This document shows, in pieces, positions 1 to 12,437 of a stretch of 64,000 nt of DNA (position 1 is the stretch's first letter; every line of letters starts with the position of its first letter). Made by a program: the position numbers and the translations under genes. Source of the DNA: Taudactylus pleione (taxonomy: Eukaryota; Chordata; Amphibia; Anura; Myobatrachidae); assembly GCA_031769625.1 (NCBI GenBank), contig JAUIMM010000646.1, positions 806,501 through 870,500 on the forward strand, in the 5' to 3' direction. The notes beneath the pieces were generated by a model. That model searched no databases. It was not told the origin of the DNA and saw only the letters and a list, made by a program, of their open reading frames with translations.

Positions 1-210
1 ACACTATATTCTCCACATCATAGAGGAAAGTATAATAAAACACCTAGCTTAATTCAATTGGAAAGTATCAAAAACTGTTACACATCTTTAAACAACAATT
101 CTTGATACAACTTAAAGTACAAGTAATAAGCAAACTGAAATAACTGATTAAGTAGGTACAGTTGTCCAAATGATGGATCTTGCAAATTGTTAATAATTTT
201 CCATATGTAA

Positions 211-530
211 AGCTGGCCACACATCTAAATATTATCTGTCCAACCAGCCAACTAGTTGATTGGTTGGAATGAAAATCTGGTAACGTATGGGAGTAACTGG
301 TGATCAGCAATTTGCTCCTAAATGCCAGAAAACAGATGAAAATGGTCGGTCAGACAAGTTTGTTAAATGTTTGATCTAAACAATTTGTTCAAACAACAGT
401 ATTTGTCCATTTTCCGGCGTTTGGGAGCAAATTGCTGATTGTCATTTGTTTCATACCTTACCAGATTTTCATTCCAACCAATCAACTAGTTGGCTGGTTG
501 GACAGATAATCTTTAGATGTGTGGCCAGCT
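211..530. mobile_element. Palindromic MITE with TAA duplication (Harbinger-like)
   Basis: Near-perfect foldback: AGCTGGCCACACATCT at the left and its complement at the right, with arms running almost to the centre. TAA flanks both sides (208-210 and 531-533), the kind of 3-bp duplication made by PIF/Harbinger transposases. A related element is at 13714-14033. Lies in an intron upstream of exon A. Confidence 0.7.
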
Positions 531-616
531 TAAGTTACCAATGTGCATTAAGCCAGTAACTGCCTGCAGATATGGGAAGCAATATTTATCTCAGTGTCTC
601 CCAAACCCAGAACTCA

Positions 617-1210
617 GGGCCTGATTCAGAGCCGCTCGTAAGCGGCCGCTCGTTTGCTCCGAGCGATGTTCGCACATCTGCGCATGTGTATGGGTCGTAA
701 TGCGCATGCACCAACCAGTCAGTGCGGTCGGAAATCATGTGTTCGCAAAATAGCGAGTGCCTGCTAATTTGAGTGACAGGATGAGACGTTTGTGGGTGGT
801 AACAGGGGAAGGTGCTTGAAAACGGGGCGTGGAGATCCGGACGCAGGTGTGCCAAACGGTCAAAACGGGCGTTTTAAGGGTGTGCATAATTAACAAAGCA
901 GCGTCATTGGCCACGTCACTTGGTTGTCTCTTAGCCTGAACTGTTCGCATGATTGCGATAGGAAAATCCAACCACAAGCACTGCGAGCAGTTCAGACGCC
1001 TTTCGAAGTACTCGATTAATCTAATAAATAGCGGAGATGACGTATGATGCAAACGGCCAGGGGGCGTGTTTACAAAATAGCGAGCGCATATTTTGTTCGC
1101 TCGCTCAGACATAGAGGCGTCAACAGACCGCAAAGAGCGAGCGCTCAATTTAAATAGCCAGCCCCTTTTTCTGAACGAGCGCAAATAGCGTCCGGCTCTG
1201 AATCAGGCCC
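617..1210. mobile_element. GGGCCTGATTCAG-family foldback element
   Basis: Ends GGGCCTGATTCAGAGC and its complement, flanked by TCA on both sides (614-616, 1211-1213). The interior is rich in GAGCG/CGCTC and contains a block (GTGGGTGGTAACAGGGGAAG) shared with copies at 28958 and 50054. No coding capacity, so it must be moved by a transposase encoded elsewhere. Confidence 0.75.
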
Positions 1211-2105
1211 TCAGTCCCTAAAGTCCCCTTACAGTCCAGGTTTTAAGGATACCCATGCTTTTATAGAGATGGTCAACTAAGCTCAAATATAGAAATCCTT
1301 AAACCAGGACAGTAATGGAGCATTGAGACAAAAAACTTTGGAAACACTGATTTATCCCTATTAGGAATAGGAGGCTTCTGCCCTTAGGGGTTTATTTATT
1401 TTACCACCCTCCGCATCTGATCGTATTTATGCTAGGGATGGCCGTCATAGGGTGTCCATCGATGGTTACCATCGATGGGCACATCGGTGATTACCATCTA
1501 TGGTGAACCATTGATGGTTTGCACCCCCTCAATGCCCACCGCTATGGGTGTACGGCGGTCTGCGGGCCATTCAAAAATGGGGGCGGGGCTTAGTTCCGTC
1601 CTGTCAAGGGAAGAAAAAAAATAAAAAACGTCTCTCACTCACTTATCTGTTTATGCCCAAAATTTAAAAGGCTAAAGCTTTCACTAGCAAGATAAGGCTA
1701 GTAAAATCATTGTCCTTTTAAGTATTGGGCATAAACACAATCAGAAGCACTGGATTTTACAAGCTGATGTGTTGTAAATAAACCCCTGAGAATCTCACTG
1801 TAGAACTTGGACATAGAAAAAATTGAAAAGGTACCAGTAAGCCTAAAAAGAAAGGTACCAGCATTATTCTAAAGCTACCAGTTGATACAAGAAATATACT
1901 GGCTTCCAGACAAGTCTTCAGATGTTTATTCCATTCATTCCTGCGATGCGCTCCCTGATGTCGTCCCTGCTTCTTGAACTAGTTTTAATAATTAAAAATG
2001 ATACAAAAGTACCATCAGAAATAACACTAGCTAATAATATATATGTAATCATTTGGTAATAGACAGAGGTTTGGTATGACTGTGCTCACATCTTCTATTT
2101 TTTAG
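1211..2105. other. Intron sequence with a short CCATCGATGG-rich patch
   Basis: Around 1450-1530 the motif ATCGATGG or close variants recurs (CCATCGATGG, CATCGGTG, CCATTGATGG), and a related pattern occurs at 46000-46080. This may be a degenerate MITE. The rest shows nothing recognisable beyond the polypyrimidine tract before exon A. Confidence 0.3.
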
Positions 2106-2251
2106 GTCATCTCACAAATCCTCTTCCTGCTCCAGAAATGAGTGTATTTGGCCCATTGTCAGGAACCAGCAGATATATAATTTTACACTGACTGCTGTAA
2201 ATGTACTGGGAGGGAGAAGCATCCAGGCCATTGTGAATGTGACAGAGAGAA
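2106..2251 (+). CDS. osmr: osmr exon A: end of third extracellular domain
   Basis: First coding exon in the window. It starts one base into a split codon (phase 2 acceptor after a T-rich tract ending TTTAG) and ends phase 1 before gtaagt. It reads through CIWP, then QQIYNFTLTAVN and IVNVTER, the typical G-strand end of the first cytokine-receptor domain of OSMR/LIFR. NFT and NVT are candidate N-glycosylation sites. The Met-starting frame on the opposite strand here is a shadow. Confidence 0.85.
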
Positions 2252-5200
2252 GTAAGTCTCATGCCAGCATTACCCTGTTCCTCTGTAACTCCACATGTCA
2301 CATTCAGATATCGTACCTCCTTATGTGCTATTTATTTATTATCATTTATTTATATGGCGCCATAAGGGTTCAGCAGCGCCTTACATAGTACATAAATAGA
2401 TAGGTTGACCAGTGACTTACAGGACAATACAATACAGGACGAGGACAATCAACAGAGCATAAGCAACCAAGTGTTAGGTGCCCTAGTAGGGAGTAAGAAG
2501 GAGATGAAAGTAAAGTAAGGAGAAGCACAAGAGGGTAGAGGGCCCTGCTCGTAAGAACTTACATTCTAATGGGGAGGGGCAGACACATAGGTGAGACACA
2601 GATGGGTAGGCACGGAGGAAGGAGCATGTAGTAGCAAGTTAAGGTGAGGGCTGGAGGGTATTGATGAAGTAGTGGGTCTTGAGAGCCCGTTTGAGTGATT
2701 GTAGAGAGGCGGAGATTCTGATGGGAAGAGGGAGAGAGTTCCAAAGGTGGGGAGCAGCGCGGGCAAAATCTTGGAGACAGGAGTGGGAATCCTAATTACT
2801 GGACCATTTGCAATGTGTGCCAGTTTTTCTCTAGAATACAGTCTTTGGGCCTGAACCTGAATCGCACGCAGCTCCATATGTGGCCGCATTCAGAATAGGG
2901 TTTTCTACTTCAGGGTCCATAGGGTATCCACAGGATACCTTGGGGTATAGGTGTGACGTCAGTCGCAGGGCACCAAAGAGTTAAGCTTTCAGCCTCCCAG
3001 GATGCACTAGGTCCCCCTCCTATACCCCGCCCCCGGGCCAAGGCACCTCAGTTTAGTTTGGTGCCCGGCCGGAGTCGGGTGCACCTGTTGGAGTGGGGAC
3101 TAGAAGAGCCCCTGAAGCTTATTCTTCATGCAGCTGTGGCTGCACATCTGGATGAACAGCATGGACAGTCAGTCCTGACGTCCATGCTGTCTTCCCTACA
3201 CCCCGCCGGTACCAGAACGCCGGTACTGATCCGGGGATGCTGGTGGGCGTCTGGGGTCACAGCTAGCGGTGACCCCAGATGCTCCGGACCATGGCCGGAT
3301 TCAAGGGGGACAGAGGTAAGCAGCGGGGTCCCGCGGTGGGTCCCCGCTGATCACATGGTCCTAAGTCCCCAGGCAGGGGGCTCCCTGGGGACTGGCTGCA
3401 GCGTGGAGCCAGGCGACCAACCTGCGCTTCCACTACCCCCTGGGACAGCGGACCGCAGCAGAGCGGTAGCGCTGCGGCGTCCCAGGGGTTAAATGCATGC
3501 CAGGGGAGCGCGCCTTCCCTGTCTCACAGCCGGCGCCTCCCCCGCTGCACACAGCCCTCTCTGCATGCTGCCGACTGGTCCTGTGGCAGCGCTCCTCCCC
3601 CAGGCCAGCCTCCTCTCTGCTCCTCGGCGGCCATCTTCTCCAGAACGCATGGTGAACGCTGCTGGAAGCGCTGGACGGAAGCATCGTGGTCTGGGTCCCC
3701 CCGCATACCTCTCCTCCGCTATGGTCAGGTCTGTGTATGCAGCGCTGTGTCCTACCAGGCCCTGTGTCTGTGTAGTTGAGTGATCAGCGCTGTTAGTGCA
3801 GGAATTGTTATTTTTCTGCATTGTATGTGACTGTGCTAGCGCTGCTGCCTGTAATCTTTTCTTCTCTAAACTGTCAGCTTTATTACTGTCCCTGTTCTTT
3901 CTGCTAAAGCCCTTGCGGTGCGGTGCTGCAGGGTGGTCTCTCGCCTATTTAATACTTAATTGGTGAGAGAGGTCACATACGTGGTGCCATCATGTCTGAA
4001 AGTGATTTTCCCCTCCGGCTACAGTGTACCACGTGCAAAGTACCGTTAGCGGAGGGGGAGGGTAGCGCGGAGGGCCTTTGCCGGCAGTGTTTGTCCATGG
4101 CGCGGCCTATTACGGTTACAGCACCGGTACAGGAGCCGCCCTGGGCTTGTTTCGCTCAGGCGTTAACAGCTTTAGTGGGCCAGTTAGCTCCGCAGCCCGC
4201 GTTTACTCCGATGGGTTTGTCCCAGCAGTCTGTGGTGTCGTCACCCATGCAGGGGTTCCCACGACAATTGGTGGTACCCCACAGTCTCCCTATTTCCCCG
4301 CTCCCGGGTTCTCAGGAGCCAGCGTGGGTTAACTCCCTGACAAGTTCTGTACAGCACTTGTCGGATGTGTTGCAAGGGGAGTCTGTGATGCGGTCTCATA
4401 AAAGGCCGGTGGCGTCTCTGTCCGCTCCTTATGAGGATGACGAAGGGACGTCTGATGATGGGGAGATTCTAGATCCTTACGATCAGGAACCTCTCCATAC
4501 TAAGGACGCTGATGCTAAGTCCAAAGTATATATTCCTGGACTTATTCGGGCGGTCCGCATAGCCTTGGTGATTGAGGACGAAGTTCCCCCAGCGGCTAAA
4601 TCTAAGTATGCCTTTTTCAAAGATGTGAAGGGCGATGCCACAGTCTTTCCTCTTTCGGGTCAGTTGGTGGACCATTTAGAGGAGGCGTGGAAACAACCTG
4701 GCAAAAGATACCAGCCGCAGAGACGCCTGGCGGTGGCTTATCCGTTCGCGGATAATTATTTTGCTAAGTGGGAATCCCCTCCACAGGTGGATTCTCACGT
4801 GACCCGTCTTGTCCGTAGTGCCACATTGCCGATGCCATCCATGTCCTCCCTTAAGGATGCTACGGACCGCAAGGTAGAAATCTGCCTGAAGTCCGCTTAT
4901 TCCCTTGCAGGGGGGGCAGCACGGCCGGCTATGGCCATTTGCTGGGTTGCCAGAGCGATGGAGCGCTGGGCGGATTCATTAGAGGCTTCTTTTGAATCCG
5001 ACTGTCCGGCCGATCAGGCGGAGTTGATTGGCAATCTCCGTGATTCGGCCACCTACATCAACGAGGCGGCTCTAGACATTAGTACTCTGGTGTCTAGAAT
5101 TTCTTCAGCAGCGGTAGCTGCTCGTCGCACCTTGTGGCTGCGATCCTGGAAGGCGGACGCAGATTCCAAGAAAGGTCTGGAAGCGTTGCCGTTTACCGGA

Positions 5201-8200
5201 GAAGTTCTCTTCGGTCCGGATCTGGATAAGATTGTGGCCACGCTGGCGGCAGCCAAATCTGCCTGTCTCCCGTCGGCCGCTGCTCCTTCTGGTTCGGGAC
5301 CATCGTCCTTTCGGTCATCTAGGGCCCAGGGCAGGCCCAAACCACAGTCGTTTCCTCGACAGGCTGGCCCTAAGAAATCGGTCAAGCCCCGGAAGCAGGC
5401 ATGGAGTACCAGACGTCCGGCCCCCAAGCCAGATGACAAGCCTGCGGCCTGACGGTCCGGGCCTCCCTTTGGGGGATCCCAGGGTGGGAGGCCGCCTGCT
5501 ACAGTTCGCTCAGTGTTGGTCGACCACTACGACAGACACTTGGGTTCTGGAGGTGGTTTCCCACGGATACGCCCTCTCCTTCCGGCACAGACCCCCGGCT
5601 CGCTTCTTCACCACGGGTCTCCCATCAGACCGGAACAAGGCTACGGAGCTGCGGAAGGTATTGCACACTATGCTCCAGGCTGGAGTTATAGTGGCGGTTC
5701 CATTCTCCCAGAGGGGCCAGGGTTTCTATTCAAATCTATTTTGGTACAGAAACCCAATGGGTCATATCGTCCGATACTCAACCTCAAAGCACTCAACAAG
5801 TCTTTGCGGGTCCCGAAGTTTCGGATGGAGACCCTACGGTCCATCATTCTGGCGCTGGAACCTGGGGACTACTTGGTGTCATTGGACATACAGGACGCTT
5901 ACCTGCATGTCCCTATTCTTTGGCGCCATCAACAGTTCCTCAGGTTTGCAATCAGCAGCGACCACTTCCAGTTTCGGGCGTTACCTTTTGGCCTGGCAAC
6001 AGCACCACGTGTTCTCACCAAGGTGATGGCGGTCATGGCGGCTTCTCTGCGGCTGCAGGGAGTCCGCATGTTGCCGTATTTGGACGACCTGTTATTGGTG
6101 GCAGGATCTCCAGAGCTCCTGTTACGCCACTTGGACCTGACCATTGCACTGCTGCAACGGCACGGCTGGCTAATCAACTGGCAGAAGTCCACTCTAATCC
6201 CGTCTCGGAGGATTCTGCATCTTGGAGCCTTATTGGACTCGGGACAGCAAAGGATCTTCGTGACGGAGGACAAGATCTCTGCTTTACAGTCAAGGGTGCG
6301 CAGTTGTCTGCACAGCCGCCGGGTGTCCTTACACTCGGCGATGAGGTTACTGGGCTCCATGGTGTCGGTGTTCGACATGGTGGAATACGCCCAGTTTCAC
6401 TCCAGACCTCTGCAGCACCTGATCCTGTCCAAGTGGAACGGGCTGACTCAGTCTCTGAAGTCCCAGACGATTGTGCTCACCCAGGAGGTTCGCCTGTCCC
6501 TTACGTGGTGGTTACAGACGACCCACCTCAACAAGGGACGTCCGTTCTGGGTTCCAAATTGGGTCCTGTTGACAACGGACGCCAGTCTTCGGGGCTGGGG
6601 AGCAGTTTCGGGTCCACACTTGTTCCAGGGCAGGTGGACGCCGACAGAAGCGGAGCTTCCAATAAATATCTTGGAACTCCGTGCGGTCTTCAATGCTCTC
6701 CAGCAGGCACAGCGGTTTCTCCAGGGTCGCCCGGTGCAGGTCCAGTCGGACAACGCTACCACCGTGGCCTACATAAACAGGCAAGGAGGAACTCGCAGTC
6801 GGGCGGCTCTCGTAGAGGTCTCTCGGATCCTGGTTTGGGCGGAGCGCAATCTTCCGGCCATATCAGCGGTCTTCATCCCGGGAGTGCTCAATTGGGAGGC
6901 GGACTTTCTAAGTCGCCAGGACGTTCATCCGGGGGAATGGTCCCTGCACCCGGACGTTTTTCAACTACTGGTGGACAGGTGGGGTCTTCCAGAAATCGAC
7001 CTCATGGCGTCCCGGCACAACAACAAGTTGCCGGTGTACGGGTCTCGCACAAGAGACGAAGGGGCGTCTCTGGTGGATGCTCTGTCCGTCCGGTGGACGT
7101 TCCGGTTCGCATACCTGTTCCCTCCGGTCTCCCTTCTTCCACGGGTAATCCGGAAATTCAAACAGGAAGGAGGGACGCTCCTGTTGATAGCTCCCGCGTG
7201 GCCCAGACGGCACTGGTTCTCAGACCTTCAGGGTCTGTCCGTGGACATTCCTCTGCGGTTGCCGCTACGACCGGACCTTCTGTCTCAGGGTCCTTGCCTT
7301 CACCCGGACCTGACTCGGCTGTCTTTGACGGCGTGGCTGTTGAGACGGCCATGCTGAGGTCCCGGGGGTTTTCCAGCTCTGTGGTGCGTACCATGTTACG
7401 AGCTCGGAAACCGTCTTCCGCGAGGATATACCATCGCGTGTGGCATACGTTCTTCCAGTGGTGTCGACCGAGAGGTTATGCACCGCGGGAGTTTCGTCTG
7501 TCTCGGATTCTCGCCTTCCTGCAAGCGGGACTAGATCATGGGCTTCGCCTTGCTTCTTTGAAGGTACAGGTTTCGGCCCTATCTGTCTGGTTTCACCGTT
7601 GGATTGCTACAATCCCGGATGTGCGCACCTTTATGCAGGGTGTTCTCCGCATTCAGCCGCCCTTTGTTCCACCTGTGGCGCCTTGGGATTTGGCTGTGGT
7701 CCTGAGGGCTCTCCAAGGACCGCCGTTTGAACCACTGGGCTCAGTGGATCTTAAATGGCTAACAGCTAAGACTGTTTTCCTTCTGGCCATTGCTTCGGCC
7801 AGACGTGTTTCTGAGTTAGGGGCTCTTTCTTGTAGACCCCCTTTCTTGGTTTTTTATGGGAACAGGGCAGTGCTCCGCACTCGGCCCGAGTTTCTTCCCA
7901 AAGTTATTTCCCAGTTTCATATTAACGAGGAAATAGTTGTTCCGGCCTTTAACTCACCGGGTCTTTCCGTGGGTGAGGCCTCTTTGGATGTTGTGCGGGC
8001 CTTAAGGACTTATGTTGACCGCACTTCTTCGTTTAGGAAGTCGGACGCTTTGTTTGTCCTCTTTGGCTTCCGTAAAAAGGGTTGGCCTGCTTCAAAGCAA
8101 ACTTTGGCAGCCTGGATCCGTATGGCTATTTCTGAAGCTTATCTTCATGAAGGCCTACCGGTCCCTCCTTCTCTGAAGGCTCATTCCACTAGGTCTGTGG

Positions 8201-11200
8201 GTCCTTCGTGGGCAGCTCGACGTGGTGCCTCGGCAGTTCAGATCTGCAAGGCTGCTACGTGGTCTTCTGTCCATACCTTCGTGAGGTATTACAGGTTTGA
8301 CACCTTCGCCTCTCAGGATGCTTCCTTCGGGCGGCGGATTCTCCTTTCTGCACAGGAGCGTCCCCACCCTTAAAGGATACTGCTTTGGGACATCCCCAAG
8401 GTATCCTGTGGATACCCTATGGACCCTGAAGTAGAAAATATGAGATATGGTAAGAACTTACCCTTGTTATCTCTATTTCTACGAAGTCCATAGGGTTCCA
8501 CAGGACTCCCGCCCTGTCGCACCTGTGCTGCAGATGGGCTTTGCTCTGGTCACCGGTTTTCCGTCTCCCTCTGGTGAGAATGTGATTCTTGTATGTGTCC
8601 AGATCTTTGTTCTCTCTCTTCCTTCTCCTCCTCCGGCCTATGGCTTGGTAACTAACTGAGGTGCCTTGGCCCGGGGGCGGGGTATAGGAGGGGGACCTAG
8701 TGCATCCTGGGAGGCTGAAAGCTTAACTCTTTGGTGCCCTGCGACTGACGTCACACCTATACCCCAAGGTATCCTGTGGAACCCTATGGACTTCGTAGAA
8801 ATAGAGATAACAAGGGTAAGTTCTTACCATATCTCATATTATTTTGGTGACAAGACGCTAATACGACTGTACGCACGTCTTCATGTGAACGCATCGCTCC
8901 ACTGTTTTCTCTCCACAAGTGCAGCCGTCATCACTAGAATCAGCATTTACCACTAGCCTATGCTGGGTGCAAGATGTCTGTCTGAAATCGGCTGTGCCCG
9001 CGGCATGTGTTTGACTCAGAATGGGCCGCAACCATGGCCACTATGCTCCTGTAAGACATTTCTCCCCCAAGTTGGTTTGATACACAGAAACCATAGTTGC
9101 CTACTCACCCAGAATGGCCTGGAGGCTCCCAAAAATTGGATGGCGCTCCCGGCCACTTGGAAAAGTGGATAAGTCTCCTAGAGCTGCCCCCAAACCCGGC
9201 AACTCATTTCCCAAGTGAAGTGGGCGGTACAGGCAGCAGATGACACATTTTGCATTGAATTTTGTCAGCATGGCCCCGTCCCCCACTTCACAATGCCGGT
9301 AATCATGACATTGTCTAGGAAGGGGGCCACGATGATGGAATTACATCACCACACCTCCAGCACTGTCCACGTTTGCCGTGCCACGTCCCCTCCGGAACAG
9401 CGACCTGGCTGCCCCATATGACATAAACACAAACTTCACGTATGAAAAGAAACTGGATCTGCCCGACTCAAAATCACCTGGAAATACGCAAAGATGTTCA
9501 CTGCGGCTCGTGAGCGGTCTGTTACTATTCACTAGAAGCGTCCGCCATTGCCTGCCGCTTAGAATCAGGACCTTTATTTATTGTATAGCAGAACTCCAGA
9601 CACTTGTATCACTGCTCCCTCCCATACACATGGACTTATTCATGATTTCCTCAATAATAAAACCACAGAATGTTATATAATCAGTGTACAGCGCCGGTAT
9701 AAGCACTGGGCAGGAGAATTTTAGAATACAGAAAAGAGTGAAAGTGACATAACGCTGAATGACAATGCAATATCCGCTCAATATCCTCTTTGTATTAGCA
9801 TTAAAGGAGTGATTCAGAGCACAATGTGACTCAGAGAGAATGGTATTTAGATGTGAACATGAAGAGTGCAGTTATATTGTGTTATGGTGTGCAGCAGACC
9901 AGCAAACCTCCGGGAGTGAATCAGAACGAAGAGTACTCTCAGTTTCCTGCTGGGTGGTTTGTGGTGCAGGAGCAGCACAGAGAGAGTGGGATCATCAGAC
10001 AGATTATCTGTTTATTAAACACACAGTTATATATTTGTTTTGTATAGAGGATGAGTGTACAGCCATGGATGCAACTAACGTCCCAACTCCTAACGTTCCC
10101 AGGCTTCATTCACTATGCACTGCTCTTCCTAAACATCTGCAATTCTTGAATGCATTCTGACAGTAATACAGTAATACATTGCACTACCACATAGTTGTAT
10201 ATAGAATTTTCACCTTCTCTATAAGACACTAGCTGTAATATCTGCCAGTGCCCGGATTCTATTTATATATCTCTCTCTGTCTCTCACCACCCCCCCCACT
10301 CCTTCTCTCTATGGGGTCTATGGGCTGATTCAGACCTGATCGCAAAAGCTGCGTTCGCACGTACCCAGACGATGTTTGCAGTCTGCGCATGCGTATAGGA
10401 CGCAGAGCGCGTGTTGCGAACCAGTTACTGCAATCGTGAATAGATCGCAGTTAGTACATAGACTGACCGCAAGCTTGAGTGGCAGGAAGGGGAAGCAGTC
10501 GGCAAGCCGACGGATGTAATCATGACCGCCGACTTCCCGATTGTCTAATCCTGGAAAGGGGTTAAATGACAGGCGTCGAAATCCCGACACCTGTCATTAG
10601 ACCTACGCCGGGAGCCCGACACCCGGGATACCGATCGAAGGTAAGCCGGGCACCGGGCACAGACAGCCGGGGAGAGAGGGTTAGGTTTAGGGCTCCGGGG
10701 GGGGGGACTTAGGGTTATGCACCCCCCGGGAGGTTAGGGTTAGGCTAGGGGAAGGGGGGGTTAGGCACCCCCGGAGGTTAGGGTTAGGCACCCCCCCCAG
10801 GGGACTTAGGTTTAGGTGGCGGGGAAGGGGGGTTAGGTTTAGGCACTTATAGGGGGGATTAGGGTTAGGCACGGCAGTAAATCATATTGAATCCACAGTA
10901 CGTGCTGTTTGGAGGTGGTGACGGGGGGTGGTCGTGCGAACGCAGTTGTGTCTGTGCGTCCGAACGCCGTTTTATGGGTGTGCATAATTAATATGCACCA
11001 TCAGCATACGGAGGAGGAGTTGCAGTTAAACCCAGAAGCTCTCGCCTGTGTTTCGCCGACCACCACCCCCGTCACCACCCACAAACGGCACTTCCTGTCA
11101 ATCACTCTGCGATGGGTCTGCTTAGTCACTGCGACCGCAATCCCTATTGCAGTGGCTAGTTCGCACACTGCGATGCATACGCATGTGCAGAATGCAACAA

Positions 11201-12406
11201 TCGGCCAATTGCGTGCGTATTAGCAACTGCTGTCCTTGCTGAATCAGGCCCATAGACCCTTATATTTCTCCTCTCAGCCCCCTTTCTCTCCCCTCAACGC
11301 TTCCACCCCATCTCTTCTCCCTCCCCCACTGTCACTCACTATTCCCGTCCCCTTTAACTCACTCCTTTGCATCTCTGACAAAGGTGGGAGGGGCCAGGGT
11401 TCATACCAATTATCACATTCCAACATGATGACATCATTTTTATCAGCAGTTGTTTTATTATATAGATTCTGTAAGGGCTATTTTTTTTTTTTTTACAGTG
11501 TTTAACTAAATTAATTTAAACTACTGTACATGGGAGGGATTTGATTCTGTGCCATGTGATGCCAGATATCATCATTATGTCTTTCTGCACACATTACTCT
11601 CTATTATGGTAGAAGTCTTTCCTGAGCACCTCTATAGGGAGCAATGGAAGATCAGTGGGGGTCATTCAGACCCGCTCGTGAGCGGCAGTTCGCTCGCAAG
11701 CGGGTCGATGTTCCCCCACTGCGCATGCGCACGATGGAGGGAGCTCCGTCGTGCGCATGGGCGAGACCCGGCGAGCAACGGGCTCTCCATCGCTCCGGGT
11801 CTCGCACCAAAGGGGGCGTGCTGTCGATGTTGATTGATGGAGGCGTCTGAAGGCGGCCCCACTGACATCACTAGTGATGTCAGTGGGAGTGATTTTGGCT
11901 CTGATAGAGCCAAAATCACTCCTGGGCTTGCGGCAGCGAGACCCTACCGCAGGGTCTCCGTCGCAAGCCCGATGGTCGCGATGGTCAAGCGTTCAGCTCT
12001 GAATCAGGCCCAGTGAGCATACTGGTGGGGAAGCGACTTTACCCAATTACTCCACTCGGCTCCACCTCCCCTCATATACCCACTTCCAAGTGACCAAAAA
12101 TACTGTAGACAAATATGTAGGAGATATATTGTCCTATTTGCCTTAATACATAGATCTCTTTATTCTGCATCAATTTACCTCGTCTTCCATTAAATTTGCA
12201 GACTGTCTTTTTTATTGTTATATTTACCAGTTCTGCCGCTGACTCCTTCAAATCTAGTCGTAACACATGTAAACGTCTCAAACATTAAGTTGAACTGGGT
12301 CTTGAAGGCAGACTACACGTCCCTTCGCTTACATTGTCAGACTGACCTTCAGGAAAACTTGGTAAGTGATGATTTATTGGTTCATACTACTGCTTTTATA
12401 TATACA

Positions 12407-12437
<31 letters not shown>

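Larger units (their letters stand above)
2901..8840 (+). mobile_element. DIRS-type tyrosine-recombinase retrotransposon
   Basis: Complete in layout: left inverted terminal repeat (2901-3057), 5' leader, gag-like ORF (3992-5452), RT/RNase H/methylase region (5433-7357), tyrosine recombinase (to 8373), internal complementary region (8398-8505) and right inverted repeat (8649-8840). DIRS elements replicate through a circular intermediate and integrate with a tyrosine recombinase, so no target-site duplication is expected and none was seen. The RT frame is broken by one base near 5741, so this copy is not autonomous. It lies in an osmr intron, same strand as the gene. Confidence 0.92.
2847..9572. 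mobile_element. Possible foldback element split by the DIRS insertion
   Basis: GGGCCTGAACCTGAATC at 2847 and GATTCTAAGCGG (reverse strand of 9560-9572, ending TCAGGACC on the plus strand) resemble the ends of the GGGCCTGATTCAG family, with TTT on both sides. If right, the DIRS element landed in a pre-existing MITE. The interior is too diverged to be certain. Confidence 0.35.

Noticed and set aside
2953..3492. 179-codon plus-strand frame and several others at 3433-3821
   Set aside because: They lie over the DIRS terminal repeat and leader, where GC-rich sequence gives chance frames without motifs.
5920..7350. N-terminal half of an 817-codon frame upstream of the recombinase
   Set aside because: Overlaps conserved RT/RNase H coding in another frame, is rich in G/S/P/R, and shows no motif. 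Treated as a shadow, although DIRS genes do overlap and the true recombinase start is not known.
10680..10872. True interstitial telomere
   Set aside because: No run of perfect TTAGGG units. The block is part of a foldback element.
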